From: Ilyomonas sp965247435
GTDB taxonomy: Bacteria; Bacteroidota; Bacteroidia; Chitinophagales; Chitinophagaceae
Assembly (NCBI GenBank): GCA_965247435.1
Contig: OZ252019.1
Span: 4,216,001-4,280,000 of the forward strand
Direction of reading: 5' to 3'
Length of the DNA: 64,000 nucleotides
The notes under the pieces: generated by a model
Told to the model about the DNA's origin: nothing
Database searches by the model: none
The model's input: only the letters and a program-made list of their open reading frames with translations
In this document: one piece after another, positions 1-8,883 of the stretch
Position numbering within the stretch: the stretch's first letter is position 1
How the letters are laid out: the number at the start of each line of letters is the position of its first letter
Position numbers and translations under genes: made by a program

Positions 1-131
1 AATTTTTTTTGCCATTCCGGCAATTCCATTTGTAATTCTTCTGTAAGACTGTTCCACTCATCAATTAGCAGAAATACGCCAATGGGATTTCCGTGTTGAT
101 CGAAAGTGTATTGAGGTTGAATATTCATCAT
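1..131 (-). CDS. Small antitoxin-like protein, 3' end outside window
   Basis: The reverse strand reads from ATG at 131 (a second ATG follows at 128) to the window edge without a stop, giving 43 residues that begin MMNIQPQYTFDQHGNPIGVF and continue with LLIDEWNSL and a Glu-rich helix. The pattern 'beta strand, D-x-x-G-N-P-x-G-V, IDEWNSL, acidic helix' resembles small Bacteroidota antitoxin or addiction-module components that precede a RelE/ParE-type toxin. That family assignment is inference; the toxin, if present, would lie left of the window. It is divergent from the helicase gene at 257. Confidence 0.55.
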   Translation of the reverse strand, partial: MMNIQPQYTFDQHGNPIGVFLLIDEWNSLTEELQMELPEWQKK

Positions 132-243
132 AAAACCTTTATATTTTTCAAATTATAATTCGATGCTTTATCAAAGGTAATTACTAACATTATTTTTCAC
201 CTGATTTATCTTTCTTCTGCTAATCCTTTTAGGAAAATGCGCC

Positions 244-251
244 TATCTTTA
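244..251 (+). promoter_or_regulatory. Possible -7 box close to helicase start
   Basis: TATCTTTA matches the Bacteroidota -7 consensus TAnnTTTG in 7 of 8 positions and ends 5 nt before the ATG at 257. If used, the mRNA would be leaderless or nearly so. No clear -33 TTTG is seen. Confidence 0.3.
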
Positions 252-256
252 TCGGC

Positions 257-3200
257 ATGGCAAGCTCGCAGAAACGCAATATCCAATCAGAGAAGTTTAA
301 TGAAATATACAACCGCCTCAACCCGCAGCAAAAGCAGGCCGTTGATACCATCGAAGGCCCGGTAATGGTAATAGCCGGCCCCGGCACCGGTAAGACACAA
401 ATACTCGGCGCCCGCATTGGTAAGATACTCCTCGAAACCGATGCCCAGCCGGATAATATACTTTGCTTAACCTATACGGATGCAGGCGTAATTGCCATGC
501 GCAAACGCTTACTATCCTTTATTGGTCCGGATGCCTACAAGGTAAATATCTGCACTTTCCATGCGTTTTGCAACGATGTAATCCAGGATAACCTGTCCCT
601 TTTTGAAAAGACCTCGCTCGACCCGGCAACCGACCTGCAAAAAGTAGAACTGTACAAGCAACTGATAGATGGTTTTGGTAAGGCGCACCCGCTGAAGCGT
701 TATCGGGGCGATGTGTATTTTGAGATACATAACCTCCAGTCGCTCTTTAGCGCCATGAAGCGCGAAGGCTGGCACCCGGCCTTTATTAATAGCCGTATTG
801 ATGCTTACATAGATGACCTGCCTAACCGCGATGAATATATTTGTAAACGGGCTACCGGTGCATTTAAAAAGGGTGACGTCCGTACCGACAAAATTGAGGC
901 AGAAAAAGAAAAAATAGAAAAGCTGCGCGCGGCGGTAAATGAATTTGAGGCCTTTCAAACGTTTATGCAGCAACGCAAGCTGTACGACTTTGACGACATG
1001 ATAAACTGGGTGATTAAAGCGTTTGAAGAAAATGCAGAATTGCTTAACCGCTACCAGGAACAGTACCTCTATATTTTGGTAGATGAATACCAGGATACCA
1101 GCGGCACGCAAAATAAAATTATCGAACTGCTCATCAACTATTGGGATAAACCCAATGTATTCGTCGTAGGCGACGACGACCAGAGCATTTATCGCTTCCA
1201 GGGTGCAAACGTCGAGAACATGCTGCGCTTTGCAGCCAGCTACGAGCAGCATTTACTGAAGGTAGTATTAACCGATAATTACCGCAGCACACAGCCGATC
1301 CTCGACATTAGCAAAGCGCTCATAAGCCGTAATGAAGAACGACTGATTAAACAACTGCCCGGCCTGAGTAAAGAGCTATTAGCAGCCAACACAAGTATCA
1401 ATCATCTAAAGCACCTGCCTTCTGTTAAAGAATACAATACCCCGCGCGACGAAATGATCAGCCTCACGTTGCAGGTGGAAGAATTGATAATAAGAGGCAC
1501 TAAACCGAATTGTATCGGCATCATTTACCGGGAAAACAAATATGGTGATGAGCTAACCAAATACTTCAAGCTGCGCGGCATACCGCATTATAGCCGCCGC
1601 CATACCAACTTATTACACGAGCCACTGGCGCAGCAGATAATTACGGCCTTAAAGTACCTTGCTGCAGAGCACGATATGCCTTACGAAGGCGATGAAATGC
1701 TGTTTGAAATACTGCACTACAACTGGTTTGGCATTGCCGCTATGGAAGTAGCTAAAGTAAGTATGGAAGTAGCCGCGAGGCAATGGACGGAAAACAAAAC
1801 TTCTATCCGTAAATGGCTGTACGACAAAGCTACACAACCGCCGCGCGATTTGTTTGCAAAGCCGATGAATGAAAAGCTGAAAAAAGCTTCGCAGTTTTTA
1901 GAAAGCATGATTGCTTCGGTGCCTAATCTTACCTTACAGCAACTGCTGGAAAAACTGGTCAGGGAAAGTGGCGCGCTCAACTGCATCATGCAAAGCGACG
2001 ACAAGCACCGGCAGCTACAGATTGTTACCGGCCTGTACGATTTTATAAAAGAAGAAACGAGCCGTGATCCGTTGCTTACGTTGCAAAGGATCGTGCGCAT
2101 TTTCGACCTCATGGAACGCGAGAATATACCGATGCCGCTGATAGAAGTCAATGGCAGCGAACGTGGGGTAAACCTGATGACAGCGCATGGCAGCAAAGGC
2201 CTGGAGTATGAATATATTTTTATTGCCGGTTGCAGCGCCGCTACCTGGGAGAAGAAACGTAAGCCGCCGGTTGGCTACACCATGCCCGACACCTTATTTG
2301 TAAGCATCTCGCGGAATGCGGAAGAAGAAGAATTAAGGCGCTTGTTTTATGTGGCGCTTACCCGCGCGCAAAAACATTTGACAGTATCGTACCCCGTTAC
2401 CAAAAGTGATGGCAAACCTACAGAGCCGAGTATGTTTATTGCGGAAATGCAGACAGAGCTTGCTTTACAAACAGACATGATATTGCTGCCGGATGAAATA
2501 GTGAGCGAGTTTCGAGCATTAGAGTTTGGCTTGGTGCAGGCGCCGGAGATCGCGAAGATGGAGCGGGATATAATGAACCCGTTGGTAGAGCGGTTTGTAA
2601 TGAATGTATCGGCATTAAACAATTACCTGCATTGCCCACTGGAATTTTATTTCCGTAACCTGGTCAACATTCCTTCGCCGCGTAACGAAGCAGCAGAGTT
2701 TGGCTCGGCGGTACATCATGCATTGCAGCGGTTGTTTGAGCAGATGCAGCGCTACAATGAATTTCCGGCGGTGCATAGCCTGATACAGGACTTTGAATGG
2801 TATATGCATCGCCACCGTGAGCTGTTTACCAAAGAGCAGTTTGACCGTCGGCTCGAGTACGGGCAGGAAGTGCTGGCCAATTACTACCATACGTATATCC
2901 GCACCTGGAATACCGTGGTAGCCATCGAGCGTAACATAAAAGGTGTAGTGGTAAACGGCATACCGCTGAAAGGCAAGATAGATAAGCTGGAGTTTGATGG
3001 CAGTGATGTGAACGTGGTAGATTATAAAACCGGCGACCTGGAGAAGGCGCGCGCCAAGCTTTGCCTGCCCAACGATAAAGAGCCGGATGGCGGCGATTAC
3101 TGGCGGCAGGCAGTGTTTTATAAAATATTATTAGACAACTATGCGGGCAGGAAATGGAATGCGGTAAGCTTTGAATTCGACTTTATAGAACCGGATAAAC

Positions 3201-3421
3201 GGGGCGAATACCACCGTAAAAAGGTGCTGATACAACCCGAAGATATCACCACCGTTACCCAGCAGGTTATTACGGTCTGGAACAAGATACAGCAGCATGA
3301 TTTTTATACCGGCTGCGGTAAGCCCGACTGTCGCTGGTGCAATTTTGTAAAGACCAACAATATGGCAATTGCCCTGCATGAAATAGAGCCGGCAGAAGAG
3401 GAAGAAGCCCAATGGAAGTAA
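257..3421 (+). CDS. UvrD/REP-type ATP-dependent helicase fused to a PD-(D/E)XK nuclease
   Basis: Superfamily 1A DNA helicase, 1054 aa, probably in recombination or repair of double-strand ends. Seen: Walker A AGPGTGKTQIL near residues 40-50, motif II VDEYQDTSG near 275, motif III GDDDQSIYRFQGA near 305, motif V TAHGSKGLEYE near 641, and motif VI FYVALTRAQ near 697. The C-terminal third has a RecB-like nuclease signature (GSAVHHALQRL, then KIDKLEFDG..VVDYKTGD near 905-925). Cys793 together with Cys1020, Cys1025 and Cys1028 (C-x4-C-x2-C) form the layout of the Fe-S cluster in AddB and Cas4 nucleases. Helicase and nuclease therefore sit on one chain. There is no AddA/RecC partner next to it in the window. 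The function as a stand-alone repair enzyme is inferred; the helicase assignment is firm. Confidence 0.93.
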   Translation: MASSQKRNIQSEKFNEIYNRLNPQQKQAVDTIEGPVMVIAGPGTGKTQILGARIGKILLETDAQPDNILCLTYTDAGVIAMRKRLLSFIGPDAYKVNICTFHAFCNDVIQDNLSLFEKTSLDPATDLQKVELYKQLIDGFGKAHPLKRYRGDVYFEIHNLQSLFSAMKREGWHPAFINSRIDAYIDDLPNRDEYICKRATGAFKKGDVRTDKIEAEKEKIEKLRAAVNEFEAFQTFMQQRKLYDFDDMINWVIKAFEENAELLNRYQEQYLYILVDEYQDTSGTQNKIIELLINYWDKPNVFVVGDDDQSIYRFQGANVENMLRFAASYEQHLLKVVLTDNYRSTQPILDISKALISRNEERLIKQLPGLSKELLAANTSINHLKHLPSVKEYNTPRDEMISLTLQVEELIIRGTKPNCIGIIYRENKYGDELTKYFKLRGIPHYSRRHTNLLHEPLAQQIITALKYLAAEHDMPYEGDEMLFEILHYNWFGIAAMEVAKVSMEVAARQWTENKTSIRKWLYDKATQPPRDLFAKPMNEKLKKASQFLESMIASVPNLTLQQLLEKLVRESGALNCIMQSDDKHRQLQIVTGLYDFIKEETSRDPLLTLQRIVRIFDLMERENIPMPLIEVNGSERGVNLMTAHGSKGLEYEYIFIAGCSAATWEKKRKPPVGYTMPDTLFVSISRNAEEEELRRLFYVALTRAQKHLTVSYPVTKSDGKPTEPSMFIAEMQTELALQTDMILLPDEIVSEFRALEFGLVQAPEIAKMERDIMNPLVERFVMNVSALNNYLHCPLEFYFRNLVNIPSPRNEAAEFGSAVHHALQRLFEQMQRYNEFPAVHSLIQDFEWYMHRHRELFTKEQFDRRLEYGQEVLANYYHTYIRTWNTVVAIERNIKGVVVNGIPLKGKIDKLEFDGSDVNVVDYKTGDLEKARAKLCLPNDKEPDGGDYWRQAVFYKILLDNYAGRKWNAVSFEFDFIEPDKRGEYHRKKVLIQPEDITTVTQQVITVWNKIQQHDFYTGCGKPDCRWCNFVKTNNMAIALHEIEPAEEEEAQWK

Positions 3422-3447
3422 GATAGCTACAAAGCGCATCAAAGATT

Positions 3448-3455
3448 TATTTTTG
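3448..3455 (+). promoter_or_regulatory. -7 promoter box (TATTTTTG)
   Basis: Exact match to the Bacteroidota -7 consensus TAnnTTTG, 32 nt before the ATG at 3488. The -33 TTTG is not obvious. Confidence 0.45.
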
Positions 3456-3487
3456 AATACTAATTAAACCTTGAAACCAACAACATT

Positions 3488-3910
3488 ATGCCCTATCAGC
3501 AAACGGTCACGACCAGAGAGCAGGCTTTTTGCCATTTACTCCTGTTCTTTTCTTTATATGAAGATGAAACCTTTGAAGGCGAAGAAACCTACCAGGTATT
3601 CAGTATTTTAAAGTTATACCCGTTAACCTCCAACGTAAATTTTGCAGAAGAGGTAAACGTATTTTTTGACTATAAAAACGAGATCTCAGATCCGCTTGCT
3701 TATTTTCAGTACCTGCTTCAATTGATCGGTGATGAGTATCCGTTGCTCCTCCTCTTTAACGCCGTTCAGGTAGCGTTGAGCGACACCGTTTACTCAGAAG
3801 GCGACAATCTGTTTTTAGGCTTGCTGCGAACGGCTTTGGATATAGACAAAGAAACCGGAAATACAGTTTTACAACTTGCCCTCGCAGAAAGGAATATGAA
3901 GATAAAGTAG
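3488..3910 (+). CDS. TerB-like hypothetical protein
   Basis: 140 aa, soluble, rich in helices and acidic (predicted from composition). The C-terminal part ALSDTVYSEGDNLFLGLLRT with a following LDIDKETG has the 'x-x-D-x-x-x-x-E-x-x-F-L-x-x-L-x-x-x-L-x-I' pattern of TerB-type helical bundles, so a TerB-like fold is my inference. It starts 66 nt after the helicase stop, with its own -7 box at 3448, so it is probably transcribed on its own. No catalytic motif is visible. The function is unknown. Confidence 0.72.
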   Translation: MPYQQTVTTREQAFCHLLLFFSLYEDETFEGEETYQVFSILKLYPLTSNVNFAEEVNVFFDYKNEISDPLAYFQYLLQLIGDEYPLLLLFNAVQVALSDTVYSEGDNLFLGLLRTALDIDKETGNTVLQLALAERNMKIK

Positions 3911-4046
3911 CAGGTAGTTAATAACAGAAAGGCTTTTACCTTATACTTTTAAGATTGTTATTCTTACAGTATTCGCCTTGAATAAAATGAATCTGCTAAA
4001 GAAGCAGGAAGACAACAACTATTATCGTATTCAAGTTTAAAACTTT

Positions 4047-4054
4047 TATCTTTG
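4047..4054 (+). promoter_or_regulatory. -7 promoter box (TATCTTTG), possibly leaderless
   Basis: Exact TAnnTTTG match ending 5 nt before the ATG of the ATPase gene at 4060. Transcription would start at or beside the start codon. No convincing -33 TTTG is seen. Confidence 0.45.
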
Positions 4055-4059
4055 GTAAT

Positions 4060-5040
4060 ATGGATAATTTTCTTCATTATATTCATATCAAAAATTTTAA
4101 ATCAATCATTAGTTGTGAAATAAATGGCTGTAATCGCATCAATTTATTTATAGGCAAGCCCAATGTCGGCAAATCAAATATTATCGAAGCCTTGTCTTTG
4201 TTTTCAATTCCGTTTATTAAAGAAAATCCATCAAAAAAACTTTCTCAATTAGTACGTATAGAGAACGAAGCTGAATTGTTTTATAATGGTGACTTTAGCA
4301 ATTCAGCTATGATAAAAGTTTCTCAAGGTTATTGCAGATTAGTTTATAAGCCACAAGACGGGTTAACTATTTTGCTGGATTTTATGAAATCACCTGTTTA
4401 TAAAGTAGATGATAAGCTGAATATAAAATCAGATAGAAGCAGTGAGGTTTATTCATTCATTAAACGCTTTAGCTTCGATCCCAATATTGCCTATAAACGT
4501 TCCCACGCCAGGTATCTCATTCCTCCTAATGGCTTTAACCTTTTAAATATTATTGAGAATTATGAAGACGTGAAGCAAGATGTTGCATCTTTATTTAAAG
4601 AATATGACCTTGAAGTAGTTTTTGATAAGGCCAGTCAGACAATTAAAATCATACAAGCTAAAAGTAATGGCGACATCTTTTTAATTCCCTATAATTCTAT
4701 TGCTGATACGCTGCAGCGAATTATTTTTTTCAAAGCAGCTATCGCTTCTAACGACAACAGCGTACTCCTTTTTGAAGAGCCGGAAGCGCATGCATTTCCA
4801 CCTTATATGTCGAAGCTGACACAGGAAATGATACATAAAAAAGATAACCAGTTTTTTATTGCTACCCATAGCCCTTACATCCTTAATGATCTGCTGGAAA
4901 ATGCGCGTGAAGAGTTGAGCGTTTACATGGTAGATTACCAGAATAAACAAACAGTAGTGAAGCATTTAAGTATTGAACAACTGCACGACATCTATCAATA
5001 CGGTGTTGACTTATTCACCAATAGTGAAAGTTATATTTAA
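4060..5040 (+). CDS. AAA/OLD-type ABC ATPase, candidate defence protein
   Basis: 326 aa of the AAA15/AAA21 (RecF/OLD/SMC-like) ATPase type. It opens with FLHYIHIKNFKSIISCEI, the usual first strand of this class, then Walker A GKPNVGKSN near residues 32-40, Walker B LLFEEPEAHAFPP near 237-248 and the H-loop switch ATHSPYIL near 267. It is shorter than OLD nucleases because the C-terminal TOPRIM domain is absent; a small TOPRIM-like protein follows after 1 nt. This split arrangement is like that of PARIS (AriA/AriB) and other ATPase-plus-effector anti-phage pairs. The gene and its partner are clearly more AT-rich than the flanking helicase gene, which suggests horizontal transfer. ATPase class is firm; the defence role is inference. 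Confidence 0.85.
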   Translation: MDNFLHYIHIKNFKSIISCEINGCNRINLFIGKPNVGKSNIIEALSLFSIPFIKENPSKKLSQLVRIENEAELFYNGDFSNSAMIKVSQGYCRLVYKPQDGLTILLDFMKSPVYKVDDKLNIKSDRSSEVYSFIKRFSFDPNIAYKRSHARYLIPPNGFNLLNIIENYEDVKQDVASLFKEYDLEVVFDKASQTIKIIQAKSNGDIFLIPYNSIADTLQRIIFFKAAIASNDNSVLLFEEPEAHAFPPYMSKLTQEMIHKKDNQFFIATHSPYILNDLLENAREELSVYMVDYQNKQTVVKHLSIEQLHDIYQYGVDLFTNSESYI

Positions 5041-5041
5041 C

Positions 5042-5572
5042 ATGGTTGATTTGTCTATCATTCCGGAATGTTATGTTGATACCAACCTGATAGAAACACT
5101 TGTTCCGCCGCAAACCGGTTACAATCATCAGAAAGGTTGCGGCACGGTTTCCAACCTAATGAAAGGCAAATTATCAAACGCATTCGCTGTTGGAATTATT
5201 GACAGGGATAAAAAAGACCTTGATTATTTACGTGAATTCGATTTAATTATTCAACTTGAAAACCTGTATTTATTCAGACATCGTTTACGACATCATTTTA
5301 TTATTCAGATCAGTCCTGCTATTGAGCGTTTTATTATTAGTAATGCTATAATATGCGGAGTCAATTTAAATAACTATGGCTTGCCCGCTACATTAGCAGA
5401 ACTAAAATATATTTCTAAGAAAACGGACAGCAAAAGCGACCCCCGTTTCAGGCAATTGTTCAAAGACATTAAAAACAAGGGTTCGGAAGAATTCAGGACA
5501 TTGGCTAATTGGATTACTTATCTTAAAGAAAATACTTATAAAGCAAGTACTCATGAATTAAAAGCCCTTTAG
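5042..5572 (+). CDS. Small TOPRIM-like partner of the AAA ATPase
   Basis: 176 aa from the ATG at 5042, one base after the ATPase stop; a longer start at 4973 would overlap that gene by 68 bases and is rejected. I do not recognise the family with certainty. Visible: an N-terminal strand ECYVDTNLIETL, a GCGTVSNLMKGK segment, then a hydrophobic strand ending in a D-R-D motif (Asp54-Arg-Asp56 in GIIDRDKKDL), which looks like the DxD of TOPRIM nucleases such as DUF4435/AriB. The conserved Glu of TOPRIM would be replaced by Asp in 'YVDTN', so the fold or its activity could be degenerate. The tight coupling argues that it works with the ATPase, as effector or nuclease. Confidence 0.78.
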   Translation: MVDLSIIPECYVDTNLIETLVPPQTGYNHQKGCGTVSNLMKGKLSNAFAVGIIDRDKKDLDYLREFDLIIQLENLYLFRHRLRHHFIIQISPAIERFIISNAIICGVNLNNYGLPATLAELKYISKKTDSKSDPRFRQLFKDIKNKGSEEFRTLANWITYLKENTYKASTHELKAL

Positions 5573-5985
5573 TGTTATTAATACCAGACTGATGGATAAC
5601 GATTTTACTAACTACACTAATCGAGTTACTCTTAAAAAAAACCAGCTTTACGGATAGAATACCTAAACCTGTATATTTCCAAATGTTCACCACGTAAGAT
5701 AAACCTAAACTCCAGGCAAACCACTTCTCTTGCAAACCTTAAATAAAACTGAACGGTTTAAAATATACTTAGAAGTAAGCCGGAGACAGTAATCGTTTTA
5801 TAAATTATCTATTTTTACTATAGAAGCGTAAGCCACCACAGCAACCGATCGTTACCATTTTTGCAAAGGCACGTTTTATAAAATTCAATATCATTAACCA
5901 AACCGCCGGTTGCGGCACCACTGCAAATGCTGCGCGTACAAGACCATTATTTAAAAATCCAATATCAATCACTAAACTTTTTTGT
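5573..5985. other. Intergenic, 413 bp, no gene seen
   Basis: AT-rich spacer after the ATPase/TOPRIM pair. Reverse-strand open frames at 5523-5735 and 5805-6017 lack any recognisable protein character. No strong terminator hairpin is visible. Confidence 0.4.
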
Positions 5986-6225
5986 ATGCAGGTAATATTT
6001 GTAAATAAACTCGGCAAAACCTTTGCTCCGCTCTACTATACCGTTTACTACAAGCGTAATGGTAATAGCTTTAAAAGGCTGGAGGCAACACTTAATCTGT
6101 ATAAGTTTGCTGAAAATAATGACCTGGTTAAGATCGAGTTGTATGAGAACGGCACTGCTAAAACCTCACCCGTTTTAAAAGATAAGCTGTGCAGAGAGGA
6201 ATACGCCTGTATGCTGCAGGGATAG
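5986..6225 (+). CDS. Small hypothetical protein
   Basis: 79 aa, beginning MQVIFVNKLGKTFAPLYYTV. The sequence alternates hydrophobic and charged residues in a way that could form a small beta-rich fold (VYYKRNGNSFKRLEA, DLVKIELYENG). I do not recognise it. It stands alone between two untranscribed-looking spacers. It could be a chance open frame; the balanced composition is the only support. Confidence 0.35.
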   Translation: MQVIFVNKLGKTFAPLYYTVYYKRNGNSFKRLEATLNLYKFAENNDLVKIELYENGTAKTSPVLKDKLCREEYACMLQG

Positions 6226-6685
6226 TCTAACACCAGTAACAGCAATATAGTTTTAGTTTGCACCTTTACAGTTGCCTTTTACCTGAAGGTTTACTTTATC
6301 AGATAATAACCCGTCAACAGATAACTGCTATTAATTGATGATAAGCGATTAATATTGAAAGGCAGCCTGAATGAATAAACTGACTCCGGAAGCCGCAGTG
6401 TGTATAGCTTTTAGGGTTTACAGCAGTAAGCCGGTATTGATATTATCTGCGCCGGCATACTAAACACTGTTCTTTGCATCATCTAATAATTGCTTATAAA
6501 AAAATTACTAAACAAATAATGTAGAAGGTTCGGAAGTCATTATAATAAAATAAGCAGTTGAATCAGTACTGCCGGTTTTATTTAGTTTCTATTTATTTTA
6601 AATACCTCCGTGTTAAATATTAGCGTTTGTCGCCACTTGGCAGGGTTTTGCTTACAGGTTATAGAAAATAATTAAAAACACCTTT
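6226..6685. other. Intergenic, 460 bp, no gene seen
   Basis: Spacer without a credible coding region on either strand. No RNA gene or repeat was recognised in it. Confidence 0.4.
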
Positions 6686-6961
6686 ATGGAAAACAGAGCA
6701 AAAATGGAAGCCATGGATAAAATGCTTCGCGAACTGGAAGATTTAAAAAACAGCCAGACATCCGTTTTGAAAAAAATAGCACAGATAGAAGCTGATAATA
6801 TGAATGCAAATGTTGCCTTGCTGGATGAAGAACTGCCCGATGTGCATGAACATGCTGATACAACGGTAGTAACGGTAACTCAACTGATAGAGAAGCTGCA
6901 GATCCACAGAGATGAGTTTGTACAAAAATACAACCTTGATGTAGTAGAAGAAACAGTATAG
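6686..6961 (+). CDS. Small coiled-coil hypothetical protein
   Basis: 91 aa, acidic. The first half is a heptad-like helix (EAMDKMLRELEDLKNSQTSVLKKIAQIEAD), expected to be a coiled coil; the second half has VTVTQLIEKLQIHRDEFVQKY, another amphipathic helix. The start at 6686 is the first ATG; a further ATG lies at 6704. A strong terminator follows directly. The family is unknown to me; a structural or adaptor role is possible but not shown. Confidence 0.6.
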   Translation: MENRAKMEAMDKMLRELEDLKNSQTSVLKKIAQIEADNMNANVALLDEELPDVHEHADTTVVTVTQLIEKLQIHRDEFVQKYNLDVVEETV

Positions 6962-6972
6962 CTTTTTTATAC

Positions 6973-7006
6973 TACTAAAGCCGCTGCTTAGGCAGCGGCT
7001 TTAGTA
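6973..7006. terminator. Intrinsic terminator, 15-bp perfect stem
   Basis: TACTAAAGCCGCTGC pairs perfectly with GCAGCGGCTTTAGTA around a TTAG loop, 11 nt after the stop of the coiled-coil gene. Confidence 0.85.
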
Positions 7007-7159
7007 TTGCTACACCTGTATCGGCAATTCAAGATTATATTTTCCCGGCACAACTTCTTTAAATTACTCACTTGTGCTGACACATTGCCCTTGCAGCAGA
7101 TAGTCAGGCCAATGACCGTATAAATGCAATCATCATTAGCCGGACTATTTTAATTTGAG

Positions 7160-7232
7160 AGCCAACTATCGGAGTCGAACCGACGACCCTTTCATTACGA
7201 ATGAAATGCTCTGCCAGCTGAGCTAAGTTGGC
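7160..7232 (-). tRNA. tRNA-Thr (anticodon CGU)
   Basis: On the reverse strand a full cloverleaf can be drawn: acceptor GCCAACT/AGTTGGC, D stem GCTC/GAGC, anticodon stem TTTCA/TGAAA with loop TTCGTAA (anticodon CGT), and T stem GTCGG/CCGAT with loop TTCGACT. The CCA end is not encoded. It reads ACG threonine codons. Confidence 0.97.
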
Positions 7233-7310
7233 CTGTTAAGCACGCGACGGCGCACAAAAATAGTAACCGTAACCATATACATGGCAGTTATTTTTTTATA
7301 AGTTCAACTG

Positions 7311-7318
7311 TATTTTTG
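7311..7318 (+). promoter_or_regulatory. -7 promoter box (TATTTTTG), possibly leaderless
   Basis: Exact TAnnTTTG match ending 4 nt before the ATG at 7323, so the transcript may start on the start codon. Confidence 0.5.
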
Positions 7319-7322
7319 CTGC

Positions 7323-7547
7323 ATGAGCAGTGAGACCGGCAAATGGCTGATTGTTGCAGGTGTATTTCTCCTGCTGGCAGGGATCGCTATTTATTTCTTT
7401 CACGATAAACTGCACTGGATTGGCAGGCTGCCCGGCGATATCCGCATTGAAAAAGGGAACACCCGGTTTTATTTTCCCATCACGACTATACTTCTTTTTA
7501 GTGCATTGTTTTCGCTAATTCTTCAAATCATTAAAAAGCTTTTTTAA
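7323..7547 (+). CDS. DUF2905 family membrane protein
   Basis: 74 aa with two transmembrane helices: residues 8-26 (LIVAGVFLLLAGIAIYFF) and about 52-70 (TTILLFSALFSLILQII). Between them is the family signature IGRLPGDIRIEKGNTRFYFP, which identifies DUF2905, a short inner-membrane protein of unknown function. Length is typical. It converges on the antiporter gene with about 100 bp between stops. Confidence 0.9.
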   Translation: MSSETGKWLIVAGVFLLLAGIAIYFFHDKLHWIGRLPGDIRIEKGNTRFYFPITTILLFSALFSLILQIIKKLF

Positions 7548-7647
7548 AGAAATCCGATCTGCCTCCGATAGCAATTATTGCAATACACTATAAGAGATAT
7601 ACGAAATCTATCCATATTTAACAGCACGTTTATCTTATTTATAACGC

Positions 7648-8883
7648 TTAAGCTGCAAGCTTCTTTGCAAACCTGCCAATCGTTAATCCCTGTACAATGA
7701 TAGAAAACAAAACAATAATATACGTGATGGTTACAAAGACTTCGTTGTAGGAAGATGCCGGCAACGATAACGCTAACGCAACTGAAATACCGCCCCTCAA
7801 TCCGCCCCAGGTTAAGATAGGAATGGCATTCCGCTCGAAGGTCTTTTTGTATTGCAACAGCGCTACAGGAATCGCAACAGAAATAAGCCTTGCAAGCAAT
7901 ACAATGATAATAGCAACGCAGCCCAGCCAGAACAGGGTTAAATTAAACGGTACAATCAGCATTTCAAAGCCGATTAGTAAAAACAAAATGGCGTTTAAAA
8001 CCTCATCTATCAGCTCCCAGAATTTATTAATGTAATCTTTTGATGTATTGCTGATTCCCTCCTCCAGGCTTTTATTACCGGTGATAATGCCCGCGGCAAC
8101 CATCGCGAGCGGCCCGCTGATGTGCAGGTAATCCGCTCCCAGGTAGCCGCCCATTACAATCGCCAGCGTGATCAGCACTTCAACCGTATAATTATTGATC
8201 GAACGTAATATCCAGAAGCCTGCATAACCCAACAATAAACCATATAATACTCCGCCGCCTGCCTCTTTAATAAACAGCCACGCTACCTGTATCCAGGTTA
8301 TATTTTGCAGGCCTGTGCTGATAACTTCAGAAATGGTGATAAATACAACCACGGCCACCCCATCGTTAAACAGGCTTTCGCCGCTTATTTTTGTTTCTAA
8401 GGTAGCCGGGATGTGCGCTTGTTTTAAAATGCCTAACACTGCAATGGGGTCTGTAGGGGAAATTAAGGCGCCGAATAATAAACAATAAATAAAATGCAAA
8501 GGCAGGCCAAACCACGCAGATACCGTAAATAACAATGCTGCAACAATAAAGGTAGAAAGCAACACGCCGATTGTTGAAAAAGTAATAACAGCCGCACTTT
8601 CCTTTTTAAGTAATTTAATGTCAATATGGATGGCGCCGGCAAACAAGAGAAAGCTGAGCATTACTTTCATGAGGGCAGTATGAAAATCAATCGTGCTGAT
8701 GAGGTGCGTAGTTTGCTGAAAAAAAACAGGATAGAAGAATCCGGTAACGATAATCGCCAGTGATGCAAAAATGGAAATGATCATAATACCGATAGTGTTG
8801 GGCAGCTTAATGAATCTGAAATTAAAGTAGCCGAATACAGCGGTAAGAACAATGATAATAGTAATAAGATTATATACTTCCAA
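7648..8883 (-). CDS. CPA1-type sodium/proton antiporter
   Basis: 411 aa inner-membrane antiporter of the NhaP/CPA1 family, about 12 hydrophobic segments. Typical motifs are present: GALISPTDPIAVLGIL, then GESLFNDGVAVVVF with the Asn-Asp ion-binding pair, and GGLRGGISVALALSLP near the C-terminus. It exchanges Na+ (or K+) for H+ in pH and salt balance. The protein ends soon after the last membrane helix, so the long cytoplasmic tail of plant-type exchangers is missing. Single gene, transcribed toward the tRNA. Confidence 0.93.
   Translation of the reverse strand: MEVYNLITIIIVLTAVFGYFNFRFIKLPNTIGIMIISIFASLAIIVTGFFYPVFFQQTTHLISTIDFHTALMKVMLSFLLFAGAIHIDIKLLKKESAAVITFSTIGVLLSTFIVAALLFTVSAWFGLPLHFIYCLLFGALISPTDPIAVLGILKQAHIPATLETKISGESLFNDGVAVVVFITISEVISTGLQNITWIQVAWLFIKEAGGGVLYGLLLGYAGFWILRSINNYTVEVLITLAIVMGGYLGADYLHISGPLAMVAAGIITGNKSLEEGISNTSKDYINKFWELIDEVLNAILFLLIGFEMLIVPFNLTLFWLGCVAIIIVLLARLISVAIPVALLQYKKTFERNAIPILTWGGLRGGISVALALSLPASSYNEVFVTITYIIVLFSIIVQGLTIGRFAKKLAA

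Noticed and set aside
4973..5041. Upstream extension of the TOPRIM-like gene
   Set aside because: Would overlap the ATPase gene by 68 bases; ATG 5042 directly follows the ATPase stop.
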